This document shows positions 47,801 through 58,214 of a stretch of 64,000 nucleotides of DNA, in pieces. Under the pieces are notes generated by a model. The model saw only the letters and a list, made by a program, of their open reading frames with translations. It did not search any database and was not told the DNA's origin. Location: NCBI GenBank assembly GCA_008638375.1, contig VIRR01000564.1, positions 218,053 through 282,052 of the forward strand, written 5' to 3'. Within the stretch, counting starts at the first letter, position 1, and each line of letters opens with the position of its first letter. The stretch is from Nyssa sinensis (Eukaryota; Streptophyta; Magnoliopsida; Cornales; Nyssaceae). Both the position numbers and the translations under genes were made by a program.

Positions 47801-48260
47801 AGCTTTAAATTCTACGAAGTCTTTCAGTTTAGGATGTTACAACTCTGAAGATTAATTAGCTTTAGATTCCACAAAGCCTTTGGGCTCGAGATGTTACAGC
47901 TCTAAAGATTAATTAGCTTTAAATTTTATGAAGCCTTTGAGCTTGGGATGTTACAACTCTGAAGATTATTAGCTTTAAATTCCATAAAGCATTTAGTCTC
48001 AGGATGTTACAGGTCTGAAGATTAATTAAATTTAAATTTTATGAAGCCTTTGGGCTCGAGATTTTATAGCTCTGAAGATTAATTAGCTTTAAAATTTCAC
48101 GAATCATTTAAGCTAGGAATGTTACAACTCTGAAGAGAAAATTAGTTTTAAAATTATACTAAGTCTTCTAGTGCAGGATGTTACAGTCCACAAGAATAAA
48201 CTAGCTATAAACTCCACTAAGCCTCAGGGCTTGGAGTGTTATTCCTCTGAAGATTAAAGC
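47801..48260. repeat. 57-bp tandem array, about 8 units
   Basis: agctttaaat-type unit starts at 47801, 47858, 47915, 47971, 48028, 48085, 48144 and 48203. Each unit has a gaagcctttgggctcgagatg-type block and ttacaactctgaagatta. It lies between pol and the antisense ORF, as the 77-bp array does in the other Tat element. Confidence 0.85.
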
Positions 48261-48453
48261 TACTTTAAGATTGGAAAGTTATGGTGTTAAAAGAACTAGT
48301 AAATCCAAGTTACTCAAACCAAAAACAAAAATAAACACAGATCTAGATAAAGGTATGTTCATAGGAAAGACCACCATATATTCAAAATATAAGTATTGAA
48401 ACAATGTTTGAAAATACTACAAAAGTCAAGATCATTACAAAAAAAAAATATGA

Positions 48454-50464
48454 CTAAGAAGTAGGAGGGACAGCAAAATCTTCGAGATCTTCATCGTCAT
48501 CATATTCTTTGCTTTTGACATCAAAAGCCTCAATCAACTCTAGCATTTCATTGTCGACCTCTAGAGACGCCTTAGCCATTTTCTTCAAGCATAAGTTGTA
48601 CCTGTCACAGGCAAACCTTCTACCAAGCGTCAAAACTTTGTACTTCTGCTCCTCCACTACAACAACCTTAGCAACCTCAATCTCCAAGTCATGCCTCTTC
48701 TCAACTTTAGAGGTTGTAGTTTTTAAGATAGACAAATCAAATTTCAGATCGGAGACCTATTTCTTTTGGTTGGCTGCTTCATTCTTTAAAGAGAATATTT
48801 TGGAGTCCTGAATTGAAACGGCATTGGAGGACTTAGCCAACTTATCTTTAAAATCATCTGCCATAGATCGGGCAATACCAAGCTCCACCTCGGTTTCTTT
48901 GAGCTTCTTCTTTAGCTCGTCAATCATGTTGGGAAACTCGTTAGCCCTCAGTAGTTGAAGCTGCAACTGAGCCTCCAGATCATAGGACTCATACCTAATT
49001 CTTTCGAGGGTAGCCATTATGTGACATGCCTACAAAGCAAAAAGTTTTCATAAGTATAAGGACTATAGAGCTAAATCTTATAGTACTAAGATAAGACTCT
49101 TACCCTTTATAGGGAAATAAACCCAACATGAATGGCCTGGGTGACACTAACTTGGGCTAGCTCTTCAAGAACCTTTTTCTAGCTAAAGTGTCAGGCCATC
49201 CTGAGAGCATCATCGATTGAAGACATCGAAGGGCCATGCTCCTTTAGTATAATAGTAGTGGCCTTCTTAACCCGACCAATCTTTGAAAGGTTTGAGGTCC
49301 CAACAATGACGGTAATTCTTACCTCCAAATCCTCAATTTCATCGTCAATGCTACCTCGCTAGGATGGGCTTGTTCCTCGATCCTGAAGAGGATTCGTCTG
49401 CCAACATCACCCTCTTTGCCGAAATTGAGGCAATAGGCTCACCAACTATTGCCCTCTTCTTCTTCAAATAGCAAAATCTTGAAAGCACTTGCTTTTAGAG
49501 GTCCATATCTAGAGCTTGAATTAAACCTGCCTTAACTAAGCTCTCCACACTCCAAACCTTGCTATAAGTGCACAACGTGGACTTCAGAATCTTTCGTTGT
49601 TTTTTTTGCTAATCATCAGTTAACCTGGTGTAACCCATGGTATTCTAAGCTGTAAGGATAAAATCACGAATAATCAAGCTAGAGAAAAATGGTGCAATTA
49701 TAAAGAAGGTAAAACAAAGGACATGTATCTCACTAGTCCTGCCTAGGATCCGAGGGATCACCCCTGAGTTGAGCTTGGTATGGTTAGCATCCTCCAAAGC
49801 TCCTGTTACAAAGAAGTACCACTTCTTCTATGTCTTATTAGAAGAATGGGCTAAAGTAGGGGGTTTGTACCAAGATGGGAATGAAAGGTAATATAATCCT
49901 TTTGAACTCTTTTTGAGGTCCATGTTGCACCTCAAAAGGTCAAGTTCGGGTTTTTACCTTATTTTGTAAAGACAATACCAAAAAAGCTATTAGCTACCTC
50001 CACCCATTGACATTTAGATCAGTGGGGCAGATGTCATAAAAGTGAAAGAAATGTTTGAGAAATGGATGAAAAGGAAACCCAAATCCTCATTCGAAAAATT
50101 CTTTATATATACATATTTCTCTAGCTCTCAGGGTGTTTGGGCATTCAAAAGACTCAAGAACCCTACAAGTTATAGTCATTGGGATATTGTAAGTGACCTT
50201 TAGTACATCTAAACTTTCTAATATAAAATGGCTAACCTCAGGGGCATCCTTAATCTCGACAATGTCGGTCTCCTTAGAATTGAACTCTTTGGAGTCTCTA
50301 GTCCCCTCAGACTCAGTCAGGTTTGACACACTAAGCTTAAGGTTTTTCTTTTCTTGAGTAGACATGTTAATAAAAGGAAAGGGACGGGAAGGAAAGCAAA
50401 GGTTAAGGAGAAAGGAGAAAAATTCTAACCTAATTGGGGTGTGCAAGACCTGCTTGAAAACCAT
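48454..50464 (-). pseudogene. Antisense ORF relic of the older Tat element
   Basis: Minus-strand open pieces: 50464-50087 (STQEKKNLKLSVSNL, then TYNIPMTITCRVLESFECPN then TLRAREICIYKEFFE), 49017-48757 and 48735-48454 (coiled-coil, LKKKLKETEVELGIARSM). They correspond in order to the exon 1 start, the coiled coil and the C-terminus of the gene at 54475-56622. In particular NIPMTITCRVLESFE parallels FPRNVSCRVPKPSD, and AREICIYKEFFE parallels RGEICVYLEWFE. Between 50087 and 49020 it is degraded. This shows the gene is a heritable part of the family, not a one-off capture. Confidence 0.7.
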
Positions 50465-50769
50465 AGCTAGAAATAGATGGGCTTGATTGGAAATTGCTTT
50501 AACTGGTCTTAGCGGTTAGAAATCTCTCTTTTGAAAATAAAGTGGTGCTCTTATAGACTAATTTCTTGCTATTAATGAGGGGTAATGATTACCCTTGGAT
50601 TCTGAAACAAAGTCTTTAACTAAGACTACGTGAAATAAATGCTTAACCATCTCACAAAACGATGGCAAAGTTGGCCCCTCAAAATATGAACTGCCATATC
50701 GTAATTGAAAGGTTAAGTATTGAGCTCGAATCTCGGAATCTTGACCTTAAATCGTAAAATCTAAGTCTT

Positions 50770-51175
50770 GAAGGGGGTAGCTGGTATACCCAAATTCAGA
50801 TCATTAAGTGGAAATGACACGTGGCAGTTTAGTTCGGAAGTGTATCTTTTAGATCTTATCTTTCAGCGTTGAGGTACGTATACAAGAGCTCGATGGTTCA
50901 GGCCAACGCAAAAACTGAAAGAATAAAAAAGATTGATACAAATCCCTACTTTCTCGAAGAAGATCTTAAAAATAAAATATCCATCATCTATAAATGAAAT
51001 GAGACCCCAATCTAAATAGGTATACTTTTGAACTCCTCATCTTCGATATAATAGTTCCTTATTTAAGCTACTAACTTGATCGTCGGAAGCTTTCTCACCA
51101 GACTTTCACTGGTGTAGATACTTGGATAAAAGGTCTTGATCACTGGTTATCGACACGAAAACAACATCATGAAAA
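50770..51175 (+). mobile_element. Polypurine tract and 3' LTR of the older Tat element
   Basis: gaagggggtagc at about 50770-50781 precedes TGGTATACCC (50782). The same GGGGGAGTAGC-TGATACACC layout occurs in the other Tat element. The LTR right end (acatca, about 51173) is estimated. A TATA-like ctataaatg occurs at about 50990. Confidence 0.55.
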
Positions 51176-51345
51176 TGTATCATGTGAATGTCTCTTTAAT
51201 TCGCAAACAAGAACTACTTGTTCAAATCAAAGCTAAAAAGAATCCTGCATAATTCAAAACTCACATTCTGCATAAATCAAAACTTGCTCACACATCTTAG
51301 TAAATTATTCAACATTCATTTTTTTATCACAATGATAAAAAAAAA

Positions 51346-51740
51346 AAAAATTATACTGACATTCTCTGAGATTTTTGAAAATTACACTGTCTTCTTCAAA
51401 GGTTTTTGAAATTATACTAGCCTCCCTATTTTACTTGGCAAATTACTAATATCCCCTACAATCAAGTTTTTTTTCAAAATGACAAAATTGTCCCTTTCTC
51501 TTTCTTTTTTTTGACATTTTTTCAATTTTGACTAGTTTTTTCTTTCTTTTTTTAAAGAATTTTTTTAATTTTTTAATTTAAGGTAAATAAATTATTTTTA
51601 TTCTATATAAAAATAAATTTAAGGTTTTAATCAGTATTTATTTAAAATAAAAAAAATTTGTCATGGGAATCTTGAATTTTAAAAAAAATTAGTGTAATTG
51701 TCAGAACCTCGAATGAGATCAGTATAATTTATCCTAAAAA
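51346..51740. mobile_element. MITE, about 390 bp
   Basis: The left end (aattatactgacattctctg then agatttttgaaaattacact) pairs with the reverse complement of the right end (aattatactgatctcattcg then aggttctgacaattacact). The interior is AT-rich with poly-T tracts. No coding. Confidence 0.65.
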
Positions 51741-51922
51741 AATGTTCATCTATATCATATATAAGTTGTCACATAATAAATTACATATTGTATGTGATCA
51801 ACCTTGTACATGCAGAGACCTCTTGGTGGAGAACTGATATAATTTACATATATGACTGACAATATTATCAGCATATTGCTATTGTTTTTGTTATTTTAAT
51901 TATTCATCGACATTCATTTATA

Positions 51923-52100
51923 GCACGCTGATAAATGGTATGTTGTATTTGTTGGAAGAAGACCTGGCATACTGAACATGGGAATCATTCCACGCACATG
52001 TTAATAGTTTTTCTGGTTGTCGATGTTGCTCTTACTCCACCTTTGCTCTGGCTGAGAAGGCTTTGACCAGATTTAAGCGAGAGCCTCAATCCTTTTAGGT
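51923..52100 (+). pseudogene. RNase H1 N-terminal (viroplasmin-type) domain fragment
   Basis: ADKWYVVFVGRRPGI at 51925-51970 and, after a small insertion and shift, FSGCRCCSYSTFALAEKALT then RFKREPQSF at about 52010-52098. Together they resemble the small RNA:DNA-hybrid binding domain of RNase H1-type proteins (WYVVF.GR.PGIY..W.....V..F.G...K.F....EA...L). The middle Trp/Cys segment is garbled, and no RNase H domain follows within 1 kb. No caulimovirus coat, movement or polymerase motifs are nearby, so a plant RNase H1-like gene relic is more likely than a virus. Confidence 0.5.
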
Positions 52101-53378
52101 TCTTCCCGCTGCTACGATTAATCAGAATCAAATGTAGATACACTGTTAATTGATGTTGTTCTCCCGAATCTTGACATTTGTGGCCTAAATTTGATGCAAG
52201 ATGCTTGGGTTGACAGTATCGTTGTTAAATACATGATATCAGGTTAATATTGCTTGAGGTTTTCTGTACACATATAGCAACGACATCAATTATAGTTATT
52301 ACATGCTATTAGGTTGTGTGTGTGTGTGTGTGTGTTATCAACTATATTCTGTTAAAGTTGCAGAAGCTTTCATGCAAAAGAAATGTATATACCTTATAAT
52401 TTGTTTTGCATTCAAAATGGAGATAATGATAGTTTCCTATATTCATAGCTTTTTAAGTTTGAAGATTTATATGTTTAAATTGGGAGTGGTTAGTAACTGT
52501 TTTTCAGATTTGCATCATTTACTTACTTGGCTTGTTCTTTGATGATGATTGTTGGTCAAAAGAAAGAGAAAAAAGGTTCTATCACTTCTATCTTTTGCTT
52601 GGTGGGTCGTAGAATTGTTCTCATTTTCATTTGGGTGTCATAATCATCCAAAATTAGTTGCATATGCCTCACGAGACAATTGCACCTTACTCATTTCTAG
52701 TTGTCATTTGTTATGCGGTGTATATGAGCTGGGTCAGATCGGAACAAGTTTCGTTAAAATGAAACTGTAACTGACCCACTGCTAAACAATTATACATAAA
52801 AAAAAAAAAAAAGAATTAGGACGGAACCACGATGCTTAAGTATGCAAGCAAACATTTTTAATGTAGTTTTTTATCATCTGTACATGGAGACCTCAACATT
52901 TGTTTTGGAAAAAACCTTAGCTGTTTACAGATCAAGAATGACAATCAATTTGTTTCTTTTAAAACTTTATCTAGTAATATGATGTACCACTGTTCTATTT
53001 CGAACCTTAGGGAAGTGAAACTGGCATTGATCCAAACAAAAGCCATGGTCACTCTTGCAGTATGGCATTTCCTCCCTCTAAGAGGCCCCTGCTCATCTGA
53101 TGTACTGAGATTAGGGTGACAAATTCATGGCCACTTACAAGGGTTTCGCCTAGCTATACAGGATGAATGATGTAGGAAATGATGTTGCACAAATACCAAA
53201 ACAAAACTACTAACAAAAAAAAAGATTTATTCTTTAGACAGATTGAAATTTTGTACTCTGTTTTAGAATTCACAATCAAATGAAATTCAAGTGGGATATT
53301 TGGGGGAACCCATTCCACTTTTATTTCATATTCCCAAAACTTTTGGGTTATTTAGAATTAGACATTGCAATGGACTTT
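52100..53378. other. Gene-free DNA with (TG)n microsatellite
   Basis: (TG)n at 52315-52336. The rest is moderately AT-rich. No coding or repeat call is supported. It forms the left flank of the Tat element. Confidence 0.5.
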
Positions 53379-53592
53379 TGATGCAGCTATTTTTGACTCG
53401 TCAAGGATACCACCGTCCCTGTGAATGCACCTGTAAAGAAATAAAATCAGAAAGCCACCGGGGAGGGCTCCGATGGGTAGCCGCTCCGATGGTTAAATGA
53501 GATGGTGAAGAGAAATATCACTGGGAGTAATAATATCTTCTTTTTCTTGTTTTTTGTAAAAAACTCAGATCTTTTATACATACCTCTTCCAG

Positions 53593-53602
53593 GGTATTTA
53601 TA
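53593..53602 (-). promoter_or_regulatory. TATA box in the LTR
   Basis: TATAAATACC on the minus strand. Its copy in the 5' LTR should drive the element transcript. Confidence 0.6.
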
Positions 53603-53760
53603 GGTTAGTGGATTTTGTTCTTTTATGCTAAGCGGTGGACTCACTGATATTTTATGTCATGTCACTATTCATCGTTGATTTGACAGTGGTGTAGGGCTAA
53701 GATTTATTTCGTCTTTGGTCAGACCTAGATCCCACCGCCTGCCAGGCGACACAGTATTCA

Positions 53761-53781
53761 TTATGACGACATACGTCATAA
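53761..53781. promoter_or_regulatory. TGACG inverted pair (as-1-like) in the 3' LTR
   Basis: A perfect 8-bp inverted repeat around a 5-bp spacer, with TGACG cores facing outward on each strand. It is kept without change in the other LTR at 63535-63555, although the LTRs differ elsewhere. Confidence 0.5.
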
Positions 53782-53945
53782 TAATATGTATAAATGGTTG
53801 TCCTATCATGACATCAGTATCCCGAGATGCTCTAGTGGTGACCTTAGTATTCTTTACCGACAACCCTGGCTATTATAACCTCTTTAGATATTTTAAGCGG
53901 GACACGCGTCAGGTCCTAACTGGGAGTATCTTTTTGGTGTATCAG

Positions 53946-53960
53946 CTACTCCCCCCCAAG
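53946..53960 (-). other. Polypurine tract of the Tat element
   Basis: CTTGGGGGGGAGTAG on the minus strand, directly before the 3' LTR. Confidence 0.8.
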
Positions 53961-53975
53961 CCTGCGTCCTGAATC

Positions 53976-54031
53976 GCACGTGCAGGACTGAGGTTAGGTT
54001 TATTGTTTTTCAAAAAGGCGCGTGCACGCGC
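53976..54031 (+). promoter_or_regulatory. Promoter-like motifs upstream of the antisense gene
   Basis: A G-box palindrome GCACGTGC (53976-53983) and a perfect 14-bp palindrome GCGCGTGCACGCGC (54018-54031, CGCG box) lie 450-500 bp upstream of the antisense ATG. A TATA-like cataaaaagg (about 54199) and a CT-rich leader follow. The arrangement fits an independent plus-strand promoter placed just inside the LTR. Confidence 0.45.
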
Positions 54032-54474
54032 AGTAATAAGCGGCTTTTGCAGTTTTTTCGAGGAGGCATGAGCTGTTTATGATGCTTTTAATGCGCTGAT
54101 CGTTGTTTCGAAAATCGAAACTATTCATTGTGTTAGCCGTTTATTTTGTTGTTCTCGAGATCGATTTTTGAAATGTTTTTGATTCCCGATTTTGTAAAAA
54201 TCATAAAAAGGACACGTTTTTCTTTTAGAAACCCTGATTTCTCTCTCGTTCGAGAACTATTTGCCCCTCTGCAAACAGTCTCAATATATTTGTCGCGCGT
54301 AACCTCCGGTGAACTCAGGGCGATTTCTGGCGACGGTGGTCTGACAGTGAAAACGGGTGACCGGTAACTTCTTCCTTTCTAGTTTGTATTTTCATCGTTT
54401 CTCAAACTCTGTTTTGTTTGTATCATTTGTCATTCGTTTCTTCTGGTTTCTCGAACTTTCCTTGAGTTTTCATT

Positions 54475-56622
54475 ATGTCTGGGTCAACCATGGGAGAAGT
54501 TAGGGTTGAGCCAGAAACTAGGATTGAGGACGATCCACCATCTTCATCCTCTACCTCTTCGTTTTCGTCCTCCGAGTCCGCCCAAGAATCGAGTGATAGG
54601 GAGGCTAGCAAGTCTCATAGGGAAGAGGGTGAGAGTCATATGACAAAGGGGATGTTATCAACCCTAAGGAAACAATACCAGTTTCCAAGGAATGTTTCTT
54701 GTAGAGTCCCTAAGCCTTCGGATCGTCCTACCGACATTAAGCGGGGGGAGATCTGTGTTTATCTAGAGTGGTTCGAGTTAGGCGTACGCCTCCCACTTCA
54801 TCCTCTGTTTAGGGAATTTTTTTGTTATTTTAACATTTGTCCTGCCGATCTAAATGTTAATAGTTGGAGGCAGCTCTTAGGTTTTTTAATTTTAGGTCAT
54901 TTGAATAAGGTCCCAGTGGATCTGGACCTTATTCGCAGTAAAATGGATATGAAGTTCCTTTCTACTGAAGGGCTTTACTATATCTGTTTTGATAAGAGGT
55001 ACCGACCTCTAACTGTGGTACCATCTTCTAATAAAACATGGAAGAAATGGTATTTTTTTGTTGGGGGAGGTTGGGAGCGAGAAGACTATGAAGGCGACCT
55101 GAGTCTTTTTCCTCGGCAGACTGGCCCCATTGGTGAGTCTTGTTTAGACTTTAATTCGATATATACTCGTTTGTTAATGTATCTGTTTCTCTTTGATGTA
55201 TATATGATAAGCATATGTTTTTGGGTTTGTTACAGATAAAGGGAAGTGGAAAAGGTCAGCTTTTACTCCCAAGATTGAGAAGAGATACGAAAAACTTCTC
55301 CAGCCTGCTTTCCGGCATCATCTACAAATTTTATCACCGAAAAATTTGATGGCGGCAGGTTTAACAAAGGCAGATGAGGCCAAAGTAAAGAAGGCCATCT
55401 TGTCTGGATATGTCCCATCCAGCAAAATTAAAGCTGGGGGCTCTACCTCTTCCGTACCGGACCAAGCTGAGGTACCGAGGTCGTCAGAAGGTCCTCAGCC
55501 ACCGATGGCATCAGAAATGCCTCAGCCAGCCCAAAAAAAGAGGAGGGTAATTTCGAGAGCTGCTCGGGAGGCCGCCGAAGCTGCAGCGCAAGAGGCTGAC
55601 AAGAGGACTCAATCGAAGCCGTCCCATCCTACCGAGGCTCAGGTTCCACCTCCTACCGAGACTCAAGGGAAACCAACTGCAGCGGCCTCGGCTGTACCAA
55701 GGGCAACGCCTGTAGGCTCAACTGGAGCTCAGGGGGGATCAAGCTCAGTGGTTCTGAATCCTGCCGATACTGCTACAGGTTCAGAGGCCATAAAGGTGGC
55801 TTTGAAGATGGGGCTGCCCCTTGGTTATAACAAAAAAGGAGCGAGGCAAATTCTAGGAGAATTGATGTCGGGCTATGTAAAGGTAAGATGTCTAGATACC
55901 CCCCTTTCTCATTTTTTTTTTAATTTCGATTTTGTGTGTAGGGCATTGGAGCCACTGGGTTGCTGATGGATAAATTTGCTGAAGCTGAGAGGGCGTCGGC
56001 CTCTCAGGATGAATTAAAGAAGGCGCAATCTGATCTAAAGGCAGCGCAGGCCGAAGTCATGAAAGCACAAACGGATCTGAAGATAGCTTATTCCGATTTT
56101 AAGAAAAATCAGTCCGAGCTGCTGGTCGCTCAATCGGACCTGAAGCATGCCCAAGCCAAGTTGAAGGTATCTGAAGCTGAACTTGGAGCAGCTCAGGCCA
56201 GTGTCTCATCTCTGGAGGCCAAGTGCGAGGCGTTCCAAGCGGAGAATATTAGTTTAGGCCAGAAGCTGGGAACGATGATCGATCAACGGGATCTATTCTG
56301 TCATAGGGCGGAGGAGCAAAAGAAAAAACTCCGAGATGCTGAGGCAGAAATGGCCAAAAAACTTGAGGAGGTTAAGGAAGTTACCAAGGAGGAAACCAAA
56401 ACGGGGATGATGGATTTGGTAAATTCAATGGGGAGAGAGCTGGTGGACTCTGGATATATGCTTTGTAGACGAAGAATCCAGAAGTTGTATCCGAACTTGG
56501 ATATCTCTTGCCTGGATGACGTTGAAGTTGAGTCGTTACCGAGCTCCCCCAACCTTCCAGACGTGGAGGGTTTTGTTGAAGTGGTCCCTCCTATTTCCTC
56601 TATTCCCCCGAAGCCGAAGTAG
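54475..56622 (+). CDS. Antisense ORF (Transposase_28-like, coiled coil), three exons
   Basis: Exons 54475-55132, 55236-55882 and 55942-56622, with GT-AG introns of 103 and 59 bp. The phases fit, giving about 661 codons without a stop. Residues 1-60 are acidic and Ser-rich. Residues about 60-215 resemble the Pfam 'putative gypsy type transposon' domain (RGEICVYLEWFELGVRLPLH, then PLFREFFCYFNICP and SWRQLLGFLILGH). Residues 290-390 are Pro/Gln/Ala-rich with a basic KKRR at about 320. Residues 445-590 form a long coiled coil with repeated AQSDLK units, then an acidic tail. It lies opposite to gag-pol, between the tandem repeats and the 3' LTR. Antisense ORFs are known in Tat elements; their role is unknown. 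Nuclear protein-protein or silencing-related roles would be guesses. Confidence 0.8.
55133..55235 (+). other. Intron 1 of the antisense gene
   Basis: Donor gtgagt, acceptor ttgttacag, T-rich; phase 1. If it were retained, the frame would end 36 codons later (254-residue product). Confidence 0.75.
55883..55941 (+). other. Intron 2 of the antisense gene
   Basis: Donor gtaaga, acceptor tgtgtgtag with a strong T tract; 59 bp, phase 0. Very short for a plant intron but above the usual minimum. Confidence 0.7.
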
Positions 56623-56649
56623 AAAACTTTTGTGTAAAGAATTTTTTGT

Positions 56650-56930
56650 ATATCTTTGTTTCATATATATAAAAATTTGTTTTTTAGCCGTGCACTTCAT
56701 AAGTGGGGATTAGATAACTTTGTTTGTTTTTATGCAAATCACAAATGCCTTGGAGTCCATATCACAATAATGTGTTTCAATAAGTAAAGAAGAACATGAT
56801 TCATGATTTTTTTTTTTTTTTTTGAGTCAAGATATAACAAATATGTCTCCATCCAAAGCAAGCATTTAAATCTAACCTGGTATCCTCCGCGGTGGACCAG
56901 GTTGGTAAGGGATTTGTGATTTTGAGCTCA
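56650..56930. other. Spacer after the antisense gene
   Basis: AT-rich, with poly-T at 56808-56823. Probably holds the antisense gene 3' end. No clear signal beyond AT-rich polyadenylation-like sequence near 56640-56680. Confidence 0.4.
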
Positions 56931-56954
56931 TGTCTGTAGATCAGTATCTTTTTT

Positions 56955-57305
56955 TTGAAGCCATACCTACAGCACTTATGTCGGTAGGGGCCTTTATTTT
57001 TCGAAACTAAGTCTATAGACCAGTTTCTTCATCTGGAGCCATGCCTACAACATTTGTGCGTATAGGGGCCTTTGTTTTTGCAACTAGGTCTGTAGACCAG
57101 TAGCTTTATTTGGAGCCATACCTAGAGCACTTATGCTTGTAGGGGCCATTGTTTTTGCAACTAGGTCTGTAGACCAGTAGCTTTATTTGGAGCCATACCT
57201 ACAGCACTTATGCTTGTAGGGGCCATTGTTTTTGCAACTAGGTCTGTAGACCAGTAGCTTTACTTGGAGCCATACCTACAGCACTTATGCTTGTAGGGGC
57301 CATTG
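56955..57305. repeat. 77-bp tandem array, about 5 units
   Basis: gccatacct-type starts at 56960, 57038, 57115, 57192 and 57269 (78, 77, 77, 77 bp). The last three units are nearly identical and the first two more diverged. The unit contains gtaggggcc and ggtctgtagaccag, itself a short palindrome. It lies just after the pol stop. Confidence 0.9.
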
Positions 57306-57371
57306 AGATAGAAAATGTTCGTAAACATTTTGTGTTGAGAAGTTTATATCACCTGAGAGATGGGAATAATT

Positions 57372-58211
57372 TTATTGATAGTATTTTCTCAGGTGCTCAA
57401 TATTCCACGGTCTGGGAATTGGTTTTCCCGCCATGTCCTCCAACCAGTAAGTCGTAGGCCTATTAATCTTCACCACTTTGTAAGGTCCTTCCCAATTTGG
57501 GGATAGCTTTCCCATCGTAGGTTCCTTGGTGTTAGGGAAGATCCTTCGCAGAACCAAATCACCTAATTCAAATGTTTTAACCTTTGCCTTTTGATTAAAA
57601 CTCTTGGCCATCCTTCGACGACATTCTTCCATTCTAAGTGCAGCCTGCTCCCTTTTACCTTCTAGCAAATCGAGGTTTTCGGTTAACTGAAGATGATTAG
57701 CTTCCTGGTTAAAGGCTTCCGTTCTTAATGTCGGCATACCGATCTCAACAGGGATGACCGCCTCGGAACCATATGTAAGTGAGAATGGCGTTTCGTGAGT
57801 GGCAATTCTTCTTGTTGTTCGGTAAGCCCACTGCACACCGGGAAGCTCTTCGACCCATTTTCCTTTTGCTCGTTCTAGCCTCTTCTTGATGCCACTTAAT
57901 ATAGTCCGATTAGTCACCTCGGCCTGTCCATTTGCCTATGGATGTCCTGGTAAGGAAAAATGATGACTGATATGGAGATCGTCACAGAATTTTCTAAATA
58001 CTTTTCCTGTAAACTGGGTGCCATTGTCTGATATGATAGTTCGTGGCACTCCAAACCTGCAAAAGATATTTCTCCATGTAAAATTCTTTACATCCACCTC
58101 GGTAATGTGAGTCAACGATTCTGCTTCTGCCCATTTGGAGAAATAATCAATAGCGATCAACAAATACTGCCTGTTTTGAGGAGCTTTTGGCAAAGGTCCT
58201 ACAATATCCAT
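57372..58211 (-). pseudogene. pol: Tat element integrase core and C-terminus
   Basis: Integrase inserts the DNA copy. The core starts MDIVGPLPKAP (first Asp) at 58211 and has FGVPRTIISDNGTQFTG (second Asp at residue 62). Past a stop (GHP-stop, usually Gln) comes NGQAEVTNRTIL with the catalytic Glu. The C-terminal part (57917-57372) is open for 181 codons: WVEELPGVQWAYRTT, ETPFSLTYGSEAVIPVE, ELGDLVLRRIFPNT, GKLSPNWEGPYKVV, ending HLRKYYQ-stop, the natural pol end. All three acidic residues remain, but two stops break it. Confidence 0.9.
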
Positions 58212-58214
58212 CCC

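Larger units (their letters stand above)
47145..51175 (+). mobile_element. 3' part of an old Tat-lineage gypsy element
   Basis: Holds the integrase C-terminus (47145-47745), a 57-bp tandem array (47801-48260), an antisense ORF relic (50464-48454, minus strand), a polypurine tract (about 50770-50780) and an LTR start (50782). The order matches the nearly complete element at 53379-63718, in the opposite orientation. The 5' LTR, gag and most of pol are missing. Confidence 0.7.
53379..53944 (-). mobile_element. 3' LTR of the Tat element
   Basis: 566 bp, TGATGCAGC...GTATCA on the plus strand (TG..CA ends). A TATA-box-like TATAAATACC lies on the minus strand at 53593-53602. About 160 bp upstream of it, at 53761-53781, is a perfect inverted repeat TTATGACG-ACATA-CGTCATAA made of two TGACG cores, the binding core of plant TGA/bZIP factors. 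Confidence 0.9.

Noticed and set aside
51923..52100. Possible endogenous pararetrovirus
   Set aside because: Only a viroplasmin-type domain is visible. No coat protein, movement protein or caulimovirid reverse transcriptase lies nearby, so a plant RNase H1-like fragment is simpler.
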